A stretch of 10,542 nt of DNA from CAYVXE01 sp964455375 (lineage in GTDB: Bacteria; Zhuqueibacterota; Zhuqueibacteria; Oceanimicrobiales; Oceanimicrobiaceae). Shown here piece after piece: positions 7,368 through 10,542 of the stretch (the stretch's first letter is position 1; every line of letters begins with the position of its first letter). The stretch covers positions 1 through 10,542 of the forward strand of contig CAYVXE010000139.1 in NCBI GenBank assembly GCA_964455375.1. The letters are read 5' to 3'. The position numbers were made by a program, and so were the translations under genes. The notes below the pieces were generated by a model, which did not search any database, was not told the DNA's origin, and saw only the letters and a program-made list of their open reading frames with translations.

Positions 7368-8603
7368 ATGACTGGTTTTAACCTGATAATGCTCAGCGTC
7401 TCAATGTTCATTGTGATTGTTCTGGCGCTGGTCGCGGTTATTCTGATTGCAAAATCTAAGTTAGTAGCAACGGGGAATGTAAAAATTTTTATTAACGGTG
7501 ATGCTGATAAATCATTAAATGTTCCAATCGGTGGAAAATTGTTAAATGTACTTGCCGGGCAGAAAATTTTTATTCCGTCTGCGTGTGGCGGTGGAGGGAC
7601 ATGTGGCGAATGCAGAATTATCGTCAAAGACGGCGGTGGGGATGTGCTGCCGACGGAAACTTCGAAGTTGAACCGGAAGCAAATTCGGGAACACTATCGG
7701 CTTTCCTGTCAGGTAGCGGTAAAGCGGGACTTGGAAATTGAAGTGCCGGCTGAAGTTTTCGACATCAAAAAGTGGGGGTGCACCGTCCGTTCAAATCACA
7801 ATGTTGCGACCTTTATTAAAGAATTGGTTTTAGAGTTGCCTGCCGGTGAAAATGTCGATTTCCGCGCGGGCGGCTATATTCAAATCGAAGCACCGCCACA
7901 TACGGTCAAATACACGGATTTTGATATCGAGGAGGAGTATCGACCCGACTGGGATAAATTCGATATCTGGCGTTTTGTGTCGAAAGTGAATGAACCCATT
8001 GTTCGCGCGTATTCCATGGCCAATTATCCGGAGGAAAAAGGCATTATCATGCTGAATGTCCGGATTGCTTCGCCGCCGCCAAGAATGCCGAATGTACCGC
8101 CGGGACAGATGTCTTCTTACATTTTCAATTTAAAGCCCGGTGATAAGGTGACGATTTCCGGACCGTATGGAGAATTTTTCGCCAAAGAAACTGATGCTGA
8201 GATGATCTTCATCGGTGGCGGCGCCGGCATGGCGCCCATGCGTTCACACATTTTTGATCAACTCAAAAGGCTTGATTCGAAGCGCAAGATTTCGTACTGG
8301 TATGGCGCCAGAAGTCTTCGGGAGATGTTTTATGTTGAAGATTTTGATCAGCTTGCCAAAGAGCACGATAATTTCAGTTGGCATATCGGTCTGTCGGAGC
8401 CGCTTCCTGAGGATAACTGGACCGGCCACGTGGGTTTTATTCACCAGGTTTTGTATGATAATTATTTAAAGGAGCACCCGGCGCCGGAAGATTGTGAATA
8501 CTATCTTTGCGGCCCGCCAATGATGAACAGTGCGGTCACAAAAATGTTGGATGATTTAGGTGTCGAACCGGAAAACATTATGTATGATGATTTCGGAGGA
8601 TAA
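7368..8603 (+). CDS. nqrF: Na+-NQR subunit F, NADH-oxidising FAD/2Fe-2S subunit
   Basis: A 411-residue electron-input subunit. One N-terminal membrane helix (about residues 7-29) anchors it. A plant-type ferredoxin domain (about 35-128) has ligands C73, C79, C82 and C114 in the pattern C-x5-C-x2-C...C. A ferredoxin-reductase module follows, with the FAD-binding 'RAYSMANY' (213-220), the NAD-binding glycine-rich 'GGGAGMAPMRS' (283-293) and 'CGPPMMN' (381-387), ending in the usual 'YDDFGG'. All cofactor residues are present and the length is normal, so it should be functional. AGAGG ending at 7360 precedes ATG 7368 by seven bases. The stop codon lies in the left arm of a short inverted repeat (8601-8638), and the next gene begins 96 bases later, the largest gap within the operon. 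Confidence 0.97.
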   Translation: MTGFNLIMLSVSMFIVIVLALVAVILIAKSKLVATGNVKIFINGDADKSLNVPIGGKLLNVLAGQKIFIPSACGGGGTCGECRIIVKDGGGDVLPTETSKLNRKQIREHYRLSCQVAVKRDLEIEVPAEVFDIKKWGCTVRSNHNVATFIKELVLELPAGENVDFRAGGYIQIEAPPHTVKYTDFDIEEEYRPDWDKFDIWRFVSKVNEPIVRAYSMANYPEEKGIIMLNVRIASPPPRMPNVPPGQMSSYIFNLKPGDKVTISGPYGEFFAKETDAEMIFIGGGAGMAPMRSHIFDQLKRLDSKRKISYWYGARSLREMFYVEDFDQLAKEHDNFSWHIGLSEPLPEDNWTGHVGFIHQVLYDNYLKEHPAPEDCEYYLCGPPMMNSAVTKMLDDLGVEPENIMYDDFGG

Positions 8604-8638
8604 GGAACTTTTACGTTCATGAAATATTGAATTCCTTA
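8601..8638 (+). repeat. Inverted repeat spanning the nqrF stop codon
   Basis: TAAGGAA (8601-8607, containing the nqrF stop) is the exact reverse complement of TTCCTTA (8632-8638); the loop contains the palindrome TTCATGAA (8616-8623). The stem is short and AT-rich and lacks a T-tract, so it is not a standard terminator. It might act as a processing or attenuation element between the structural genes and the accessory genes, or be chance. Confidence 0.3.
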
Positions 8639-8699
8639 ACATGGTTTACTAAATTGTCAACAAACATCATTCAAACGCTTTCTTTCATGGGAGAAATGT

Positions 8700-9167
8700 A
8701 TGAAAACTGCTCTTGAAATACTTGAAACAAAAGATAAACGTATGCTTAGTGTTGAACCGGATACGCTTATCCACGATGCCTTAACGTTTATGGTCGATAA
8801 AAATATCGGCGCGGTTTTGGTAAAGGAAGAGGATAAAATTGTCGGTATCTGGACAGAGCGGGATTTAATGAAAAATACGGTTCAGGCCGGATTCGATCCG
8901 AAAACCGCAAAGATCAGTGAGTATATGACCAGGGATTTAAAGTCGGCACCATATACAGCGACGGTGTACAATTTAAACGATATCTTTCTCGGTAAGAGGT
9001 TGCGGCATTTGCTCATTGAAAGAGATGGGCAATATATCGGGTTGCTTTCTGCCGGTGATGTGACGAAAGCCAGCTTACAGGAAAAAGATCAGGAGTTGCA
9101 CGCTCTCAACGCCAGCGTAAGTTGGGAGTATTATGAAGATTGGAAATGGAAAAAGAAAAAATCGTAG
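8700..9167 (+). CDS. CBS-pair domain protein in the nqr operon
   Basis: A 155-residue soluble protein made almost entirely of two CBS modules (about residues 8-65 and 72-128) that would fold into one Bateman domain. Each repeat ends in a nucleotide-binding-type motif: G49-I-W-T52-E-R-D55 and G114-L-L-S117-A-G-D120, the T/S-x-x-D positions that usually contact ribose or phosphate of adenine nucleotides. The tail is unusual: a short helix-like stretch (125-140), then an aromatic, acidic 'SWEYYEDWKW' and a lysine run (KKKKS). No catalytic domain is fused. GGGAG at 8689-8693 precedes ATG 8700. It overlaps apbE by 35 bases, so it is probably co-expressed with the NQR maturation genes. Sensing energy state and modulating NQR or its assembly is an inference from context; a general stress or redox CBS protein is the alternative. 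Confidence 0.88.
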   Translation: MKTALEILETKDKRMLSVEPDTLIHDALTFMVDKNIGAVLVKEEDKIVGIWTERDLMKNTVQAGFDPKTAKISEYMTRDLKSAPYTATVYNLNDIFLGKRLRHLLIERDGQYIGLLSAGDVTKASLQEKDQELHALNASVSWEYYEDWKWKKKKS

Positions 9168-10227
9168 CAACGAAAGGCGATCATTGATTCGAACGTCCCA
9201 AAATTTCTTCTTGCGCTTGCTTGTTGCCGGCTTCCTGTGCACCGGCTGTGCAAAAACACCGGCCACCGATGCTTTAATGACGGTCACCGGCCGCACCATG
9301 GGCACCAGTTTTACGGTGAAAATCGTAACGTCTGAAAGTATCACACAGCAATTAGCCCCAAAATATATCGAAGCGGATATCAATGAACTGTTGCTGCAAG
9401 TGAACCTGCAGATGTCGACTTACATGAAGCAGTCCGAACTTTCGAAATTTAACCGGTACCAGGAAACAGATTGGTTTTCTGTTTCAGCTGATCTCGCAAA
9501 GGTTTTGCGGCAAAGCATAAAGACATCGGAATTGTCACACGGCGCTTTTGATATGACGGTGGGACCGTTGGTGAATCTCTGGGGATTCGGGCCGGAAAAC
9601 CGTCCCACCAAAATTCCGCCTGATCGTGACATCGAAACACGCAAAGCACTGATTGGATATGAAAACATCACCGTGCGCTTGAATCCTCCGGCTGTAAAAA
9701 AATCGAAACCGGCCATTTATTGTGATTTGTCAGCGATCGCTAAAGGCTTTGGTGTGGATAAAGTCGCAGACTATCTTGAGAAGAACCGCATCGAAAATTA
9801 TATGGTTGAAATCGGCGGCGAAGTGCGGACGAGAGGACATAATTCCACGGGAACAGCATGGCGCATCGGCGTAGAGTCTCCGGACAATCCTTCGGGGATC
9901 GAAAAAGTTCTTCTGATCAGCGATAGAGCCATTGCCACATCGGGAGATTATTTTAACTATTTTGAAGAAAACGGTGTCCGCTATTCGCACACCATCGACC
10001 CGAGGACAGGCCGACCGATTACGCATAAGTTAGCGTCGGTCACCGTGGTACACACGTCGTGCATGGTTGCGGATGCTTTTGCAACGGCCATCGATGTGTT
10101 AGGTCCGGAGAAAGGATTCGACTTTGCGGTGCAACAAAACCTGCCGGTTTTCATGTTAATAAGGCGTGATGGACAGTTTGTGGAAAAAATGACTCCGAAT
10201 TTCAGAGAATTATTGGCAACTAACTGA
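9133..10227 (+). CDS. apbE: FAD:protein FMN transferase (ApbE)
   Basis: A 364-residue Mg2+-dependent flavin transferase that moves FMN from FAD to Thr of NqrB/NqrC on the outer face of the inner membrane. A hydrophobic segment (residues 25-36) ending in T-G-C39 suggests a lipoprotein signal; Cys at -3 makes the lipobox non-classical. Family motifs in order: 'GRTMGTSF' (53-60), 'MSTY' (94-97), 'GAFDMTVGPLVNLWGFG' (137-153), 'DLSAIAKGFGVDKV' (198-211), 'EIGGEVR' (226-232), 'ATSGDY' (268-273), 'HTIDPRTGRP' (286-295) and metal-site 'ADAFATA' (313-319). Start is uncertain. ATG 9133 has GGGAG four bases upstream but gives a 35-base overlap with the CBS gene and a long, very basic N terminus. TTG 9184, with AAAGG at 9173-9177, would give a normal-length signal peptide. 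Its target genes lie upstream in the same operon. Confidence 0.95.
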   Translation: MKIGNGKRKNRSNERRSLIRTSQNFFLRLLVAGFLCTGCAKTPATDALMTVTGRTMGTSFTVKIVTSESITQQLAPKYIEADINELLLQVNLQMSTYMKQSELSKFNRYQETDWFSVSADLAKVLRQSIKTSELSHGAFDMTVGPLVNLWGFGPENRPTKIPPDRDIETRKALIGYENITVRLNPPAVKKSKPAIYCDLSAIAKGFGVDKVADYLEKNRIENYMVEIGGEVRTRGHNSTGTAWRIGVESPDNPSGIEKVLLISDRAIATSGDYFNYFEENGVRYSHTIDPRTGRPITHKLASVTVVHTSCMVADAFATAIDVLGPEKGFDFAVQQNLPVFMLIRRDGQFVEKMTPNFRELLATN

Positions 10228-10238
10228 GAAGAAAATGT

Positions 10239-10427
10239 ATGCGTGAATATATCGTGGTATTTGGATTTTTGGTTTTCGGATTTCTGTTTATGGCGGCGAT
10301 GCTGCAATTCAGTCAGTTTAAAAAGAACGGTGGCGGCTGCTGCAGCGATGGACTTTGCGAGACTGAAACAGAGGATTCCTGCTTATCCTGTCCCAATAAA
10401 GACAAAGAGGTCTGCGCAAATCAGTAA
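10239..10427 (+). CDS. nqrM: NqrM-like Cys-rich membrane protein (Na+-NQR maturation)
   Basis: A 62-residue protein with one N-terminal membrane helix (about residues 5-25) and a hydrophilic, cysteine-rich tail with Cys at 34, 35, 40, 48, 51 and 59. Size, topology, the 'GGGC' after the helix, the 'C-x2-C-P' later on and a position directly behind apbE all match NqrM (formerly DUF539), the small factor needed to load iron into the NqrD/E site. Known NqrM proteins have about four conserved cysteines; this one has six, with a C-C pair and an acidic spacer (ETETEDS), so it is divergent. ATG 10239 follows GAGAAGA at 10226-10232, and the gap to apbE is 11 bases. Assignment rests on architecture and context more than on sequence identity; an unrelated small metal-binding membrane protein is possible. 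Confidence 0.7.
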   Translation: MREYIVVFGFLVFGFLFMAAMLQFSQFKKNGGGCCSDGLCETETEDSCLSCPNKDKEVCANQ

Positions 10428-10481
10428 AGGTAATCGACCGCAAAACAGAATTGCCTGTGAACGGTTGCATTTTCCGTCGCT

Positions 10482-10526
10482 CGTTGGGGATTTTCTTCAT
10501 GCTTCTCATTCGTATAATCCCCGACG
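10482..10526 (+). repeat. 11-bp hairpin downstream of the nqr operon
   Basis: CGTTGGGGATT (10482-10492) pairs with AATCCCCGACG (10516-10526) over 11 positions, including one G-U wobble, around a 23-base loop. There is no T-tract behind it, so it is not a textbook intrinsic terminator, though it could stabilise or end the operon transcript. The surrounding 10428-10542 shows no assignable gene. The final bases (GATTGAGGA) resemble a ribosome-binding site for a gene outside the window. Confidence 0.4.
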
Positions 10527-10542
10527 CCAGGGTGATTGAGGA

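Noticed and set aside
10243..10539. 98-residue frame on the + strand covering nqrM and the tail
   Set aside because: It is out of frame with the NqrM-like gene, has a tryptophan-, alanine- and histidine-rich composition without any motif, and has no better start site.
1..10542. CRISPR array, tRNA/rRNA genes, intact insertion sequence or prophage genes
   Set aside because: No regularly spaced repeats, no tRNA-like cloverleaf signature, and no transposase or phage protein was seen on either strand. Only a possible mobile-element remnant near 2482-2533 remains open.

Overview
This window carries an apparently complete Na+-translocating NADH:quinone oxidoreductase (Na+-NQR) operon, nqrABCDEF. 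It is followed in the same orientation by a stand-alone CBS-domain gene, the flavin transferase gene apbE and a short cysteine-rich gene that looks like the Fe-S maturation factor nqrM. Two unrelated-looking genes lie upstream: a response-regulator/histidine-kinase hybrid and a DUF4136-type lipoprotein. All recognised genes are on the + strand.

Organism: the DNA is moderately AT-rich with very AT-rich intergenic stretches. The genes use ATG with occasional GTG, are tightly overlapped and have purine-rich Shine-Dalgarno sites. Two proteins have lipoprotein-type signals, so the cell is probably a Gram-negative (diderm) bacterium. Na+-NQR suggests a marine, saline or anaerobic lifestyle. NqrA and NqrB read like the proteobacterial/FCB-group forms. 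A phylum call (for example Calditrichota, KSB1 or another FCB-type lineage versus Deltaproteobacteria) cannot be made from the sequence alone.

Layout: 1-202 is an AT-rich leader with small palindromes. 203-1678 encodes the REC-PAS-HisKA-HATPase protein. 1774-2331 encodes the DUF4136 lipoprotein. 2332-2794 is a non-coding gap of about 460 bases made of a more GC-rich left part and a very AT-rich right part. It holds a phased direct repeat, a good sigma70-like promoter and the nqrA leader. 2795-8603 is nqrABCDEF with overlaps or gaps of at most 12 bases. 8700-10427 is CBS gene, apbE and nqrM-like gene. 10428-10542 is a short tail with an 11-bp hairpin and no assignable gene.

How the genes work together: NqrF takes electrons from NADH through FAD and a 2Fe-2S centre. 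The cysteine pairs of NqrD and NqrE hold an intramembrane iron centre. NqrC and NqrB carry covalent FMN attached by ApbE, and NqrA is the peripheral cytoplasmic subunit implicated in quinone binding. The NqrM-like protein would help install the NqrD/E iron centre. The window therefore encodes both the enzyme and its two dedicated maturation steps. The least explained parts are the CBS protein inserted between nqrF and apbE, an Arg in place of Gly in the NqrB flavinylation motif (S-R-A-T), the unusual cysteine pattern of the NqrM-like protein, and the repeat-bearing gap upstream of nqrA.
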